Below the pieces are notes generated by a model that saw only the letters and a list, made by a program, of their open reading frames with translations, did not search any database and was not told the DNA's origin. DNA of 13,717 nucleotides from Thermoanaerobaculaceae bacterium (GTDB lineage: Bacteria; Acidobacteriota; Thermoanaerobaculia; Thermoanaerobaculales; Thermoanaerobaculaceae): contig JALHTD010000002.1 of the NCBI GenBank assembly GCA_022865555.1, forward strand, positions 1 through 13,717, written 5' to 3'. The translations under genes were made by a program, and so were the position numbers. How positions within the stretch are numbered: the stretch's first letter is position 1; each line of letters opens with the position of its first letter. Shown in pieces: positions 13,560-13,717 of this stretch.

Positions 13560-13568
13560 CCAGACGAG

Positions 13569-13601
13569 CGGTCGGCCCAGCAGCCATGACTGGCCAGACC
13601 G
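13569..13601. repeat. Imperfect inverted repeat at the transglycosylase 5' end
   Basis: CGGTCGGCC (13569-13577) can pair with GGCCAGACCG (13592-13601), 9 bp with one bulged A, leaving a 14-base loop that contains the out-of-frame ATG at 13587-13585. It could affect transglycosylase translation or simply be GC-rich sequence next to the repeat element. Confidence 0.4.
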
Positions 13602-13605
13602 CCCG

Positions 13606-13717
13606 CTGACAGCTGACAGCTCACAGCTGACAGCCGCTGCTCTTTGCGGGAGTGCAGCTAAATGCCGCCGAGCGCGGTGGTGGGTCCCGGAGGGGGACTG
13701 TCGGCTGTCGGCTGTCG
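13606..13717. repeat. Heptamer-armed inverted repeat element, copy B (cut by window end)
   Basis: The left arm at 13606-13636 holds CAGCTGA, CAGCTCA, CAGCTGA and partial flanking units. The right arm at 13698-13717 is CAGCCGA-type units on the opposite strand and runs past the window edge. Read on the minus strand, the order is heptamers, CAGTCCCCCTCC, core, then an arm that matches copy A's right arm (CAGCTGTGARCTGTYRGC pattern). The core is about 61 bases against about 98 in copy A and shows no reading frame. The copy lies immediately upstream of the transglycosylase gene. Confidence 0.75.

Overview
The window is GC-rich, gene-dense DNA from a diderm (Gram-negative-type) bacterium: it carries a complete Tol-Pal envelope module, outer-membrane-type lipoproteins and a periplasmic lytic transglycosylase. 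The gene combination and codon bias would fit Acidobacteriota (for example the Thermoanaerobaculia) or another high-GC diderm lineage. That placement is an inference and was not tested by any search. Most of the window is conserved housekeeping DNA. I found no phage, insertion sequence, CRISPR array, tRNA or rRNA gene, and no clearly new multi-gene system.

Layout. Positions 3-7040 form one tightly packed plus-strand block: the 3' end of an unrecognised gene, an FHA-RDD membrane protein, tolQ, tolR, a TolA/TonB-like energy transducer, tolB, pal, cpoB (ybgF), rpsT and purC. Several junctions overlap by 4 bases (ATGA or GTGA), so the Tol genes are probably translationally coupled. Positions 7034-7196 hold a small repeat element with inverted arms of 7-bp repeats. 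A plus-strand EF-G-like GTPase gene (7271-9364) and a cold-shock protein gene (9634-9834) follow. The 270-base gap between them contains a possible promoter, mutually exclusive hairpins and a strong intrinsic terminator. A second terminator at 9856-9890 separates csp from convergent minus-strand genes: lytic transglycosylase, nuoB, a fused nuoCD and nuoI (9913-13559). A second copy of the heptamer-armed element, inverted relative to the first, starts at 13606 and runs off the end of the window.

How the genes work together. TolQ/TolR form the inner-membrane proton-driven motor. The TolA-like protein spans the periplasm, and TolB, Pal and CpoB link the motor to the outer membrane and peptidoglycan, supporting envelope constriction. 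The FHA-RDD protein could add phosphopeptide-dependent signalling next to this motor. NuoB, NuoCD and NuoI are the peripheral quinone-reducing (Q) module of complex I. The membrane arm and the NADH-oxidising module are not encoded here, so they must lie elsewhere or be replaced.

Most worth a second look: the pair of heptamer-armed elements, the switch-like csp leader with an intrinsic terminator, the isolated nuoB-nuoCD-nuoI cluster with a perfect TATAAT box and adjacent palindrome, and the altered G4 motif (NSMD) in the EF-G-like protein.
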